Below, piece after piece: positions 48,001 to 54,809 of a stretch of DNA of 64,000 nucleotides (the first letter of the stretch is position 1; every line of letters begins with the position of its first letter). Source of the DNA: Gnetum montanum (Eukaryota > Streptophyta > Gnetopsida > Gnetales > Gnetaceae); contig MNCI01028288.1 in NCBI GenBank assembly GCA_015680685.1, positions 133,073-197,072 of the forward strand. The letters are read 5' to 3'. A program made the translations under genes and the position numbers. The notes beneath the pieces were generated by a model. That model was not told the DNA's origin and ran no database searches. It was given only the letters and a program-made list of their open reading frames with translations.

Positions 48001-51000
48001 AAGAATGTTTCTTGGCCTAACATGGAAGCTTGATCTCCTTGGGCAGCAAATCTTCAAGGTGGACGTCCATCCTAATAGGGGCATCCAGTTTGCATTTGGG
48101 TTCAGATCTTTAGTGGTACATTCGCCCTTCTAGGGATGTTCACCCTAGGAACATGCTACTTCAAGAGGGTGTTTCCCAAACTAACATGGAAACTTGATCT
48201 CCTTGGGCAGCAAGTCTTCAGTCTTGATCATCATCCCAAAGGTGCCAAGTCTTCAATTGGACTTCTAAGGATGGCTTGGGGCATCCCATGCAATCTTGCC
48301 TGGACCACTAACTCTCCTTGGAGCTTCTAGATGCTTCATTCCTCATTCAAGCTCGACTCCTACAAGTCCCAAGTTGCTTTATACATGCACACAAGCACAA
48401 CCAACAAGACACACATCTTCATTTGCAAGTTTTGACTCACCAATATAGGGAATTGGTCAACAGAAAAATTTAACAATGACATACTATGCAACTGTTTTAT
48501 TTGGTGCCATAGTTCCTAAACCTTTTATTATTATTATTATTTTTTACTGTGCCCCATGTGGCATGTGTCTCAGCATACCCTTTGAAATCGAGCTTGTGAC
48601 TCATAGACTACAAGCAACATGCCTAACATGCTCATTGACTATTGAAAGAGTATATACATATAAGGGAATAAATATATACCTAAAAGGTCATACAACATGA
48701 TAAACACACTGAAGAAGAAACATGTATATGAGGCAAAAAATACAAAAAATGAAGACTCTACTGTAGCACATAAATGCATGGAGCCATACACACATTGTAC
48801 ATGTAAACACAAAGAGGGTATACATGGTACACAGATGAAGTCGGACATGCATAGTATAGACATATCAAGGACCAATGCTGAGTGTGCATTAGATATACTG
48901 CATATGTATTGCATATGTAGAAGCCTATGTAAGTATAGCTTTGATTGGTTGATTTTGTTAATAGGAAAATAATTTGGAGGAAGAGCTGGGATCCATGTAT
49001 CATAACGTCCTTTCTTTGTTATGCAAAAAGGAATATGGAAGAGATGAAAAATAGTGATATCAGTAGTTCATATCTTGTATTTTATTAATATATGTTATCA
49101 ACTTCCAAACGAAAGTCACGTACAAAAATGAATAATGATGATGATGATCATTCATTATCCTAGCTTTATCCCAATTTCATGGGGTCAGCATTTTGAATTC
49201 TTTTTTGTATGTACTTCTATCAAGAATCAGATTGATGTTAATTCCTAATTTTTGAATCTCTCTTTATTATTACATGACATGTCTATTGTGGTCTTCCTCT
49301 GGTGTTTTCCTTCTACTTCAGCTTGCAACCTCATCTGATAGGTGCAATCTTTGGACTTCTCTAGACATGACTAAACTATCTGAGATGACTTTCCTTAATC
49401 TTTTCATTTATAAGTGCTAGCTGCGTACTTTTTTTGCTAAGAAGATTTTTAATTCTATTTTTCTAGTAACATCCATTAGCTATCTTAACATTATCATCTT
49501 TTACCACATTCACTTCTTGTTCTTGGCTCTTGTTACCAAGCCATCATTATGTACCACATAGAATCACAAGTTTATGAAGTGTGTTGTAGAATTTTCCTTT
49601 CAATCTTATGAGAATTTTTTAATTAAAAGTGCGCAACTGACTCCCCTTAATTTTATCCTTCCTTTCTCAATTTATTTTGTTACATCATTGTTCATCTCAT
49701 CTTCCATTTGCAAAAGTGGTCGTAACTATCAAAATTGTCAATTTTTCATTACTTCTTGATCTTGGATTTTCATCTTCAGAGCTTCGTTACTTGTTATTCC
49801 ACTGAAATTGTACTATTTATATTCTATTTTACTTTATATGCTTTTTTAGTAACTTCTACCACTCTGTCCTTCATTTATTGATCAACTATTATCCCTACTC
49901 CATTTTTGAAGCTGTCTTTCCATCTATAGTAAAAAAGCTTGTAACCCTTAACAATGCCCTTAACTTTCTCTCCCTTTATGTTATTTCGTTTAAGCAAGTT
50001 ATATTAACTCTTATCCTCTTCAGCAAATCCATAATTTGTTGCTATTCGCTGTCAGTGTGTCTATATTCCAAGTAGTCACCTGAACTTTAAGTGTGTTTTC
50101 TTGGAATTTTTGTTGGATGTGTCTATTACCTGCATTCATCCAAGGTGATATGGGAACTCTCGCATTTTTAATACAACAATTAGGAACCATTATTTTGTGC
50201 TGCACTTGAGGGATGCCCTAGTAAGCCCTTGCGAATTTCTCATAGTGCTTAGGTCTTTTTGTTGTTGTGCATCACATATAGAGAATGCCCTAGCATGAGG
50301 GATATGTAGAAAAGAGCTCATTTATAAGAAATGATAGGTGTTTTCCAGTTAGCTACAAAGATGATGCCAATCACACTTGTTTTGCATTTTGGCTTGGGAC
50401 TGGCCACAGTGGAGTTAATTACAAGAATGTATATTATAATTATAAACATATTATTACATGATTATTAAGATTAATTTTTTGTTTTTTATGATTTCTTTCA
50501 TGTTTGCAATAGTCTTGTTAAGTGATACAGTTTTTTTTTTTCAGTTGATCAGTTAGAAAAGTCAAGCTTCAGCAAGCTGGATACGCAGAGCAGATTTGTA
50601 GAAACATTATTATTTAATAACACCATGCATGGGATGATGGGGCCAATGTGTTAAGCCTTTATTACAAGTTTCCCATTGCGTTTATCTTTCTTCTAACCAG
50701 GATTCGTGGACTTTGAAATATCCCTTCGCAAGGTCATTACCCACACTTGCAAATGCTGCAGTGAAGACAATAATATACCATTTCAGTTGTTTGATGTTTG
50801 TTCTAGTCATTCAATCAATAGAGCGTTAATGGCATTGTTGGTTTTGATATAGGGTTCTGGCAAAGAATATTGAAACAAATTTTAAAGTAAATTGATTTCT
50901 TTAGTCCAGAATTCACAAAGGAAAAAAAAAAAAAAACTTCAAGTTATTATGTATGCCTCCTCATCATTAGAGCCGTAGAAACGAAACTATTGCATTTAAC

Positions 51001-52237
51001 TATATAAGGCAAAAGTAACCAATAATGCCATTGCAAATAGATGCATAGGAAGACCTTCTGTGATTTATATGGGTACTACTTTTATAGTTCTTGTCAGCAG
51101 AATAAAATTCTGTGTTGGGACCATTTTTAACAGCTTGGTTTGGTCTGTTTCTGACTTGAACATATAATATCTTGACAAGGGTTCTGGTGTTTCAAATTCC
51201 TGTAGAATAGTTGAAATAAGAAATGCATGGTCTTGAATATGTTAAAAGCTGGTTATTGTCATTTTACAAAGACAAGATTTCCAAGACAATTCTCTGAACA
51301 CATGCTTTGTTTTGTCAACTTGCATGGTATAATGTTTGCCTTTATGACAGGGTTTGGCAAGATGTACCTGTGCTGGTCATGATCAGTATGCTGGCTTATT
51401 TCTGTTTCCTTGAACAGCTTTTGGTAAGAGTAAGAATGAAGGTGTCAGCTAAAAGTACAGTCTTCGATGAAATGTAGGTAAATATTTCAATGATTGATCT
51501 AATTTCGCTGAAAATTTAATAAAAAACAGGTCAGCAAAATGGGATCTGCTGCACTTGCTATTGCATTGCCATTTGCTTGTATACTAGGACTTCTTGCATC
51601 TATTACGGCGTCAACTATGGGTGAGCTAGACACAATATGCATAATCCTTTGAGATGTAAACTGGGAATGATCATGTTGAAGTAAATTTAAAGTTTTTCAT
51701 AGTTGTGATGGGTGAGTCTTGTCTGTTCATGCTTTAACTTACATTTATGCTGTATGCAGTAAATAAGAGGTATATTTGGGCTTACGCAGCTTTTCAGTTT
51801 GCTTTGGTTATATTATTTGCGCATATTTTTTATTCATTGGTAAGTACGCCCTCTAAAGAAGTTGAATGGCTATACTTTGCTTAAATTATGTTCTCTTTTC
51901 ACTAAGAAACCACTGTTTCTGACTACCAAAGACCTGTTAATATTCCTTTGTTTTTTATTCCGTTGTGCAGCTACATGTCGAGGCTGTTTTAGCTGTTCTT
52001 CTTTCATCATTTGCTGGATTTGGAATTGCAATGAGTGGAAACTCATTACTCTTAGAATATTTAAGATGGAGAGCCAGGTATAGAGCAAATACACGACATC
52101 AAAGCACTCAGACAACAATGCAACCAAACATGCTTGGAAATGATGAAAGAAACAATGAAACACTTTCAGGGGATACCATGAATATACAGTCTGGAAATGA
52201 TATTGAAAGCTTGAACTCTGTTCAAACGACACTATAA
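14895..52237 (+). CDS. membrane-anchored RING-CH (RINGv/MARCH-like) E3 ubiquitin ligase, 8 coding exons, 523 aa
   Basis: Joined exons 14895-15005, 17897-18370, 18546-18720, 18912-19212, 51351-51423, 51530-51620, 51760-51839 and 51971-52237 give 1,572 bp without a stop, and every intron is GT-AG. Residues 1-250 are Ser/Thr/Pro/Lys-rich with conserved blocks (PNLSVEIPERN, RTSSLPVTP, HGG). A C4HC3 RING-CH finger spans 270-317 (C270, C273, C288, C290, H298, C301, C314, C317). Four hydrophobic segments follow at about 359-378, 382-408, 413-435 and 439-465, then a Gln/Asn/Thr-rich tail. The layout matches a plant RINGv family that includes Arabidopsis At5g60580, from memory. RING-CH proteins recruit E2 enzymes and ubiquitinate membrane-associated targets; substrates here are unknown. 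No coding break is seen, so the gene looks functional despite its 32-kb intron. Confidence 0.92.
15006..17896 (+). other. RINGv gene intron 1 (2,891 bp)
   Basis: AT-rich sequence with no recognisable transposon, RNA gene or coding domain, ending TTTGCAG at 17,896. Its borders depend on exon 1 being correct. Confidence 0.6.
17897..18370 (+). CDS. RINGv gene coding exon 2 (residues 38-195)
   Basis: Acceptor TTTGCAG|ATAACT, donor AAATCT|GTAAGT. It encodes the basic, Pro/Ser-rich region with KKPNLSVEIPERN, MRVNFPPTPGSSK, a SIRSLIPRPSFKNK block and RTSSLPVTPVADLG. These short blocks are the most conserved part of the N-terminal half in this family. The frame stays open without stops for 158 codons, and phase 0 holds at both ends. 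Confidence 0.92.
18546..18720 (+). CDS. RINGv gene coding exon 3 (residues 196-253)
   Basis: Acceptor TTGACAG|AAG, donor GATGTTG|GTTAGT, phase 1. It encodes KPSGEGKFSRSLSMPLNDKN followed by FIRVRPITPRPTG, another conserved basic/Ser-rich linker before the RING finger. Intron 2 is 175 bp and intron 3 is 191 bp. Confidence 0.9.
18912..19212 (+). CDS. RINGv gene coding exon 4: the RING-CH finger (residues 254-354)
   Basis: Acceptor TTTCAG|CTGCA, donor TATAG|GTAACT. It carries the acidic GEDIPEEDAVCRIC entry, the LECNCKGEL and AHKECAVKWF zinc ligands, and KTCDVCKAEVQNLPVTLLR. All eight ligands and the conserved Trp305 are present. The donor splits an Arg codon (AG|G) that is completed by exon 5, 32,138 bp downstream, which is good evidence that the two halves belong together. 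Confidence 0.95.
20718..20875 (+). mobile_element. tRNA-derived SINE copy 1 (nested in LINE-A)
   Basis: A tRNA-like head (GAGTCTTGGCTTGGTAACTC, then a B-box-like GGTTTGATTTTACT at 20,762) is followed by a body with GGAATTTTGAAACCGGTTTG and GGAGTCTCAATAGACATAAG and an A-rich end. The same head and body recur at 54,559-54,722 (+) and 28,832-28,988 (-), so this is a dispersed family. It interrupts the LINE-A reading frame. Confidence 0.7.
21590..22350 (+). pseudogene. LINE-B ORF1: DUF4283-like RNA-binding domain plus zinc knuckle
   Basis: It reads EQSLIGKFVFEGA, QRWVKVTRGLDNVSVRSLVD, LFYF-stop-TVEDREQVLVGGPWF, LAELFGKFIKFDAFT and VKVWFENLPKVP, then a knuckle CKIYGKGHSVVDC, in which the second Cys of C-x2-C is replaced by Tyr. 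This is the usual ORF1 layout of plant L1 elements and would coat the LINE RNA. At least four in-frame breaks. Confidence 0.75.
22876..23640 (+). pseudogene. LINE-B APE-type endonuclease domain
   Basis: It starts IKVFSWNCRGQG, keeps CFQETKL (near 22,970), GGLAVLTRD, TNIYRAQSWEACIQEF and IMIGDFNQW (near 23,250-23,272), the catalytic landmarks of L1 endonucleases that nick target DNA. Stops and a frameshift after GDFN, and the assembly gap just downstream at 23,668, make it non-functional. Confidence 0.8.
23668..23688. other. 21-base run of N (assembly gap)
   Basis: Unresolved bases between the endonuclease and reverse transcriptase parts of LINE-B. Protein similarity flanks the gap on both sides, so it probably hides little sequence, but its true size is unknown. 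Confidence 0.95.
23990..25340 (+). pseudogene. LINE-B reverse transcriptase
   Basis: Motifs in order: MPSNKAPRSDKWPIEFF, FRPIGVWN, GEHQVRFIKGH, IKLDITKAYDSV (near 24,450), GLRQGDSLLPLLFI (near 24,625) and the catalytic box, which reads YAND instead of YADD (near 24,750). The first catalytic Asp is therefore lost (GAT to AAT). KGKMILASIVLMAMARFAVS follows. Stops interrupt nearly every block. Confidence 0.85.
25500..25960 (+). pseudogene. LINE-B zf-RVT region
   Basis: KAFSWVLKHHVLLVCATLQDRGV is followed by CPLCLNNIEMLQHFMQSC, the Cys/His-containing segment found after the reverse transcriptase of plant L1 elements, and then LVALWVLWKHQNSWVFRG. Downstream, 26,040-26,860 continues as an open but unrecognised frame ending in a Trp/Glu/Arg-rich coiled-coil-like segment (about 26,640-26,710). 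Confidence 0.65.
28154..28306 (+). pseudogene. candidate orphan terminal exon of an unknown gene
   Basis: A 50-codon frame follows a good acceptor (GGATGTCAG|GTG) and ends at TGA 28304-28306. Its protein is highly charged and gene-like: DEIEKIWEKHEYEIKL, then EGEIQWQDEEEEDPIL and PPPFEYEKI. The upstream frame is closed by a stop just before the acceptor. I do not recognise the family and see no partner exon nearby. It could be a captured gene fragment carried into the intron, or chance. Confidence 0.35.
28832..28988 (-). mobile_element. tRNA-derived SINE copy 2, minus strand
   Basis: On the minus strand it shows the tRNA-like head with B box (AGTTCAATTCTACTAG), the A-rich spacer and the body with GAAACTGATCTGA and GGGGTCTCAGTGGACATAAG. 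It aligns with the copies at 20,718-20,875 and 54,559-54,722. Confidence 0.7.
28990..31003. other. no gene or classified element seen
   Basis: AT-rich intronic sequence. A short minus-strand frame at 29,219-29,443 has no recognisable domain. Runs of T and A occur, but no LTR ends or LINE motifs that I could identify. Confidence 0.4.
31004..31323 (+). repeat. 5' LTR of the low-coding LTR element
   Basis: It begins TGATGGCGTACATAACACTG and aligns with TGTTGGAATACATAGTAATG at 46,294. It ends AAGCCCAAACA, one base before the primer site at 31,325. Confidence 0.65.
31325..31336 (+). other. primer-binding site, initiator tRNA-Met type
   Basis: TGGTATTAGAGC differs by one C-to-T change from the standard plant site TGGTATCAGAGC. 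Confidence 0.7.
32388..32392. repeat. left target duplication ATGAG
   Basis: ATGAG directly abuts the left LTR and matches 42339-42343 perfectly, the 5-bp size produced by gypsy integrases. Confidence 0.85.
32393..33840 (-). repeat. 3' LTR of the gypsy element (1,448 bp)
   Basis: On the minus strand it runs from TGAAACACCACC at 33840 to TCGCTACA at 32393. The minus-strand TATA element is near 33,081-33,090. Its U3 has the same dyad array as the 5' LTR, with indels. Scattered transitions at CpG (TACGCTC to TATGCTC or TACACTC) indicate age. Confidence 0.85.
33100..33800. repeat. hairpin-forming dyad array in LTR U3
   Basis: Units pair GACTACGCTCTCCA with its complement GGAGAGCGTAGTC some 25-45 bases away, for example 33,282-33,336 and 33,442-33,500. 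Units are separated by a shared CTTAGAAAAATTTGCAAAA spacer. The matching array in the other LTR is at about 41,720-42,290. The array lies upstream of the LTR TATA box. Confidence 0.65.
34776..35376 (+). mobile_element. short GC-rich insertion with poly(A) end, LINE-like
   Basis: A GC-rich block ends in eight A at 35,365-35,372 and is flanked by AAAATGCAA on both sides (34,767-34,775 and 35,369-35,377), a possible target duplication overlapping the tail. Its + strand reads a coiled-coil-like EWEAKWHEALAQAQANLEAQ then FYEQEQERVRQ, similar in style to the C-terminal segment of LINE-B. A 5'-truncated LINE is the likeliest origin. It is nested in the gypsy interior. Confidence 0.5.
35470..35470. 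other. single N after a poly-G run
   Basis: An ambiguous base ends a run of G at 35,457-35,469, a typical sequencing failure point. Confidence 0.9.
35600..36475. repeat. two-part minisatellite (about 30-bp units) inside the gypsy element
   Basis: Part one (35,608-35,820) repeats CTAGTTTAAGGTCCTAGTGGACTG-like units about every 30 bp. Part two (35,942-36,470) repeats TAGTTTAAGGCCATTCCGGG-like units every 28-34 bp. Both share TAGTTTAAGGYC followed by a GGAC or GGGCC half, so they look like two expansions of one unit. The array lies between protease and 3' LTR, where polymerase genes would be expected. Confidence 0.8.
36762..37729 (-). pseudogene. gypsy aspartic protease
   Basis: A 246-codon open stretch (37729-36989) contains RRVHVDDGAATNIILYTVVD, the retropepsin active-site region with DDG where DSG, DTG or DGG is usual. 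KSFNGSCIIIRGTITIAF, KFIVVEEMSGFNLILGSYGW and PNYKLFP follow, in the order seen in gypsy proteases. A second frame (37025-36762) continues the C-terminal side with acidic sequence. Nothing that I can recognise as reverse transcriptase follows. Confidence 0.8.
38206..40418 (-). pseudogene. gypsy gag (Tat-like), broken
   Basis: Blocks in order on the minus strand: N-terminal MTMNPYQPSTLMSN (40418), a linker to 39765, the Retrotrans_gag core at 39126-38716 (FDQLTQVKQGHLEPMQKFIQ, then IAEAYLLAIFKGAVNDFIKS) and a C-terminal block at 38691-38206. The C-terminal block has FYHYHQLFSHSMDLCRALQD and NLQRMIDRGEL, a degenerate form of the Cys/His box plus LI-x-x-G-x-L found after Tat-lineage gag. Stops and frameshifts separate the blocks. 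Confidence 0.75.
40498..40640. repeat. leader copy of the GACTACGCTC motif cluster
   Basis: Several GACTACGCTC/GACTACACTC motifs, with TCTCTAYRYTGAGAG dyads, lie outside the LTR between the primer-like site and gag. The motif is therefore shared between LTR and leader RNA of the same element. Confidence 0.55.
40796..40815 (-). other. possible primer-binding site of the gypsy element
   Basis: Next to the LTR end, the minus strand reads TGGCACTAGAAGGAGGGC. This resembles the TGGCGCTAGAAGGAGGG site I recall from Tat-lineage gypsy elements. A few bases separate it from the LTR end, which is a little wider than usual. Confidence 0.5.
40819..42338 (-). repeat. 5' LTR of the gypsy element (1,520 bp)
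   Basis: On the minus strand it starts TGAAACACCACC at 42338 and ends TCGCTATA at 40819. A minus-strand TATA element (CTATAAATACCC) lies near 41,511-41,520. U3 (about 41,530-42,338) contains repeated GACTACGCTC / GAGCGTAGTC dyads. Homologous throughout to 32393-33840. Confidence 0.85.
42339..42343. repeat. right target duplication ATGAG
   Basis: ATGAG directly follows the right LTR end GTGTTTCA at 42338 and matches the left copy. Confidence 0.85.
42344..44714. other. interior of the low-coding LTR element, nothing recognised
   Basis: AT-rich sequence resuming after the nested gypsy element. Frames up to 98 codons on the minus strand (42,591-42,887) show no known domain. Confidence 0.4.
44715..45236. 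repeat. perfect 181-bp inverted repeat bordered by single Ns
   Basis: Arms 44715-44895 and 45056-45236 are exact reverse complements by eye, separated by 160 bp. A single N sits right after arm 1 (44896) and another right after arm 2 (45237). Everything else of similar age in this window is heavily diverged, so a perfect palindrome that stops exactly at ambiguous bases points to an assembly artefact. Confidence 0.8.
45238..46293. other. rest of the LTR-element interior, nothing recognised
   Basis: Very AT-rich, with no readable domain. It ends in the polypurine tract at 46,281-46,292 before the 3' LTR. Confidence 0.4.
46294..46620 (+). repeat. 3' LTR of the low-coding LTR element
   Basis: It starts TGTTGGAATACATAG immediately after a purine tract at 46,281-46,292. 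Homology to the 5' LTR is clear up to about 46,540 and blurred after that, so the right end and the target duplication are uncertain. Confidence 0.6.
47770..48260 (+). repeat. imperfect tandem repeats, about 166-bp unit with GATGTTCACC
   Basis: CTTGATCTCCTTGGGCAGCA occurs at about 48,030 and 48,195, each preceded by AGGGATGTTCACC (about 47,975 and 48,135). Further GATGTTCACC/GATGTTCAGCC and GGACGTCCA motifs occur from 47,790. No protein domain. The flanking stretches (46,621-47,770 and 48,260-49,120) show nothing else recognisable except a tRNA-like piece at about 48,585-48,630. Confidence 0.6.
48585..48630 (-). repeat. tRNA-like SINE head fragment
   Basis: The minus strand reads GTTAGGCATGTTGCTTGTAG then GAGTCACAAGCTCGATTTC, resembling the A-box to B-box part of the SINE family described at 54,810. 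Confidence 0.4.
49129..50206 (-). mobile_element. RTE-type LINE, internally deleted, minus strand
   Basis: Read on the minus strand, the left part has the start of an RTE endonuclease (VTTWNIDTLTANSNKLW near 50,085-50,030, then RVNITCLNEIT). The right part has the end of the reverse transcriptase region (MIMLR...LMDVTRKIELKIF, then SDSLVMSREVQRLH near 49,400-49,360). The 3' end reads GACCCCATGAAATTGGGATA and a short ATG/TCA repeat (49,131-49,150), matching the plant RTE pattern of a CCCA...TGGGATAA end plus simple repeat. About 2 kb of coding centre is missing. Confidence 0.75.
51351..51423 (+). CDS. RINGv gene coding exon 5: first membrane segment (residues 354-378)
   Basis: Acceptor TATGACAG|GGTTTGG, donor CTTTTG|GTAAGA. 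It encodes RVWQDVPVLVMISMLAYFCF and EQLL, a typical first transmembrane segment right after the RING linker. The 73 bp completes the split Arg codon left by exon 4. Confidence 0.93.
51530..51620 (+). CDS. RINGv gene coding exon 6: second membrane segment (residues 379-408)
   Basis: Acceptor AAAACAG|GTCAGC, donor ACTATGG|GTGAGC, phase 1. It encodes GSAALAIALPFACILGLLAS and ITASTM, a strongly hydrophobic helix. Intron 5 is 106 bp. Confidence 0.93.
51760..51839 (+). CDS. RINGv gene coding exon 7: third membrane segment (residues 409-435)
   Basis: Acceptor TATGCAG|TAAATAAG, donor TCATTG|GTAAGT. It encodes VNKRYIWAYAAFQFALVILF and AHIFYSL. Introns 6 and 7 are 139 and 131 bp. Confidence 0.93.
51971..52237 (+). 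CDS. RINGv gene coding exon 8: fourth membrane segment and C-terminus (residues 436-523)
   Basis: Acceptor TTGTGCAG|CTACAT, stop TAA at 52235-52237. It encodes LHVEAVLAVLLSSFAGFGIA then SGNSLLLEYLRWRARYRANT and a polar Gln/Asn/Thr/Ser-rich tail of about 50 residues. The basic WRARYR after the last helix suggests that this end is cytosolic. Confidence 0.93.
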   Translation, partial: LHVEAVLAVLLSSFAGFGIAMSGNSLLLEYLRWRARYRANTRHQSTQTTMQPNMLGNDERNNETLSGDTMNIQSGNDIESLNSVQTTL

Positions 52238-52520
52238 AGTTCCACATTATCTCAGTAATTGCTATATTCAACAGCTTCACATCTTAGAAGAGTATCATGT
52301 GAGGAACCTTTTTTGCACGTTGAATATAATCTTGGAACATTTTATTAGTTATATATATTTATGTATTATGTCGTAGAAATCCTCTGCGTATTTATGAAAT
52401 CGAAACAGTTGAGCAAAGCGTGAGGTATATCTGAATAATGTATCTTTAGCTGACAATGTAACAGCAATTATTTTGGTTACTTCCAAAGGGTATATTATTT
52501 AGCATCTTTGATTTAAAAAT
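52238..52520 (+). other. probable 3' UTR of the RINGv gene
   Basis: AT-rich sequence after the stop codon with AATAAT-type signals near 52,432 and no canonical AATAAA until about 52,826. The poly(A) site cannot be fixed from sequence alone. Confidence 0.4.
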
Positions 52521-52989
52521 ATAGGTCTTTAACGAATATTTGTTATTTATTTATTTTTATAAGTACTTGCAAATGAATGTGTTTATTAATTTTATTTAAA
52601 TTATACCCATGTAAGCTGCATTATTCATACTCCAAGAGTGGCGTCAATGTACCTTGTGATTTAGACATGTGACTTAGTCACAAAGCTCTAGTGAGTTCCA
52701 TCACAATATATTGAAATAATGCAAAAGAAAAAGTTGAAACTGAACTTTGTCCAGCAAATCTTTAGGGTTTCATGGTCTGTATAGGCTTAATAAACACCTT
52801 TAGTTTCTGTTTTAAAAATCAACTTAATAAAATCCTTAGAGTGCTCATTTTCATGTGTTGTGGTTTCCAAGACATTGTGGATTTTGTGTTTGTGGGTGCC
52901 CTTAAGAGTTCCATTATAGCTCTATAGGAAAGACATAGTTAGATTATAACTTTATAACTTAGTATAGCCTATCATAATTGAACTTATAA

Positions 52990-53035
52990 CGTGAAGTTTC
53001 CAAATCAAGAGTCTAACCACTAGACTAACACCTTA
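52990..53035 (-). repeat. tRNA-like SINE head fragment
   Basis: The minus strand reads AAGGTGTTAGTCTAGTGGTT then AGACTCTTGATTTGG, with an A-box-like TAGTCTAGTGGTTAG. A second similar piece lies at 53,768-53,822 (GTTAGCTAAGTGGTAAGACA). No body was recognised. Confidence 0.5.
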
Positions 53036-54480
53036 TTGTTCTCTAAGGATTTAGTACCTTAGGAAAATAGCCCTAGAAAGTTCCACTATAAATAAATTAT
53101 TATTCTTTTTGTTTATTCCTTTTGATAGTACATATATTCTTTTCCTTTTCATTGATGTGCAAACATGTCTACATTTTATTCAAGGTAATGCTATGTGTTA
53201 GATTTGAGATATATGAGCATTATTATGATATTCAAGAATGGGATGTCATATTGGTAGATTAGAGTTATTTGTGAAGTATAAAATCAAGCTTTAACTTAAC
53301 AACATAAAGTTTTTATTTTTAAATTTAATTAAAGTAGTGAATGTAAGGTTCTAATCTTCTTCTTATCTATCACAACCATTAGAAAAGCTTAGGTTTTTAG
53401 CATTAACAATTTCTAGCAATGAGATTTTGGATGACGATTATTCTTTCTTTCATTAGCAGGCTAGGTGTTGGCATGAAAAGGTTGTAAATAAATTGGAATT
53501 TTTCTATGCAGGTTCAAAAAATCCTAGAGATATTAAAAAAAAAAAAAAACTATACAACATGGAACAACCTTATAAAGGGTATAAGATATATTTATTAAGA
53601 CTTTTAACACATTTAAGCAACTTTAATAGGATTTTTGGTTAGGCATACCTCTTTGATTAATTGAAGATAGAGAGGGTAGATGTTGTAACCGAAGATATTT
53701 TTTTAACAATATTTACCCCCAAGACATATAATCAAGTTAGAACTTTAGAACTTTATATTGCCAAATCACATAATTTAGAGTTACCAAATCAAGTGTCTTA
53801 CCACTTAGCTAACACCTTATTGTTTTAATGATTGAATATTGAAAAATTGGATTTACAAAAATGGTATTATTATTTTTATATTAAGTTAAACTAAGGTTTT
53901 TTTTTTTTGTGTTTTCAATTTTAAAATAAAAGAAATGATGGATTGAGTTAAACAACAATCAGTTTGGAATGTCAATGGTTCATTATTTTGCAATCATAAA
54001 TGAAAGAGTTGCTAGTGATAGCTAGCTCAAGTGATTCTTTATTTAAGTTATGCTTGAGGTATTGTTATATTCCTCTACAAATCTTCTAATGTACAATGTT
54101 GGCTATATATCTTAGGATGTATTTATAAAAGTATTTCAAGTTTTGATACCTCTAGCATAAATGAAAAATTTGATTTAAAAAAGGCATACAACATGTCACA
54201 TCCTAGGAATTTCCAAGTTTTAGAAACTAGAAATTACTTTTTATGTTCTGTACTATTCAACTTAGTCTTTTCTTCCTTATCACCTTAATTATCAAGTTTG
54301 ATTCTTAACCCTTATATCCTCTAGCTTGTTGGTTGGTTTTTCTATTACATTGTTGGATAGCTTAGCCTTTTGTATCATTAGTGAAGTACTTAATTTCATA
54401 TGATTATAGGTACTTGCTAACCTTAGATTAATATTATTCAATTTGTTAGTGAGAAATTGCTCATATGATTCCAATGTGTA
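53036..54480. other. no gene seen; AT-rich flank downstream of the RINGv gene
   Basis: AT-rich DNA with poly(A) runs (53,535-53,552) and the SINE head piece at 53,768-53,822. The minus-strand frame of 67 codons at 54,292-54,495 has no known domain. Confidence 0.4.
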
Positions 54481-54558
54481 ATTTATGACACACATAGGTT
54501 CAATCCCATGGGCATGCTACCTTAACATTATTATATTCTTCTATAAAACTTCTATAAG

Positions 54559-54722
54559 TTGTTAACTTAGTGGTAAAAGCTTTGACTTGGAGATCCCAAG
54601 TTTGATTCTAGTAGGCAAAACTAAGTTATAGATTTTAAAAATAATTCCATCAAAGGAATTTTAAAATGGGTTCTATAGATCGAATGGTTCTTAATGAATC
54701 TAAGTAAAAATTCAATTCACAT
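54559..54722 (+). mobile_element. tRNA-derived SINE copy 3
   Basis: The head (GTTAACTTAGTGGTAAAAGC at 54,561, with a B-box-like AGTTTGATTCTAG near 54,600) is followed by the family body (GGAATTTTAAAATGGGTTCT, GATCGAATGGTTCTTAATGA) and an A-rich end. A perfect B box, GGTTCAATCCC, from another piece lies just upstream at about 54,497. Confidence 0.7.
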
Positions 54723-54809
54723 TTTTAGTTTCACAATCAAATTGTTTCAGCTTTCAAAACCCTTTAATATTATATAATTTATTTTATTTTATACTTCTAT
54801 TATATTATT

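Larger units (their letters stand above)
19213..51350 (+). other. giant intron 4 of the RINGv gene (32,138 bp)
   Basis: It runs from GTAACT at 19213 to TATGACAG at 51350 and separates the RING finger from the membrane part of the protein. At least seven transposon insertions account for most of it. The first 1.1 kb (19,213-20,350) and the last 1.1 kb (50,210-51,350) show no recognisable element and may be the original intron ends. Confidence 0.9.
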
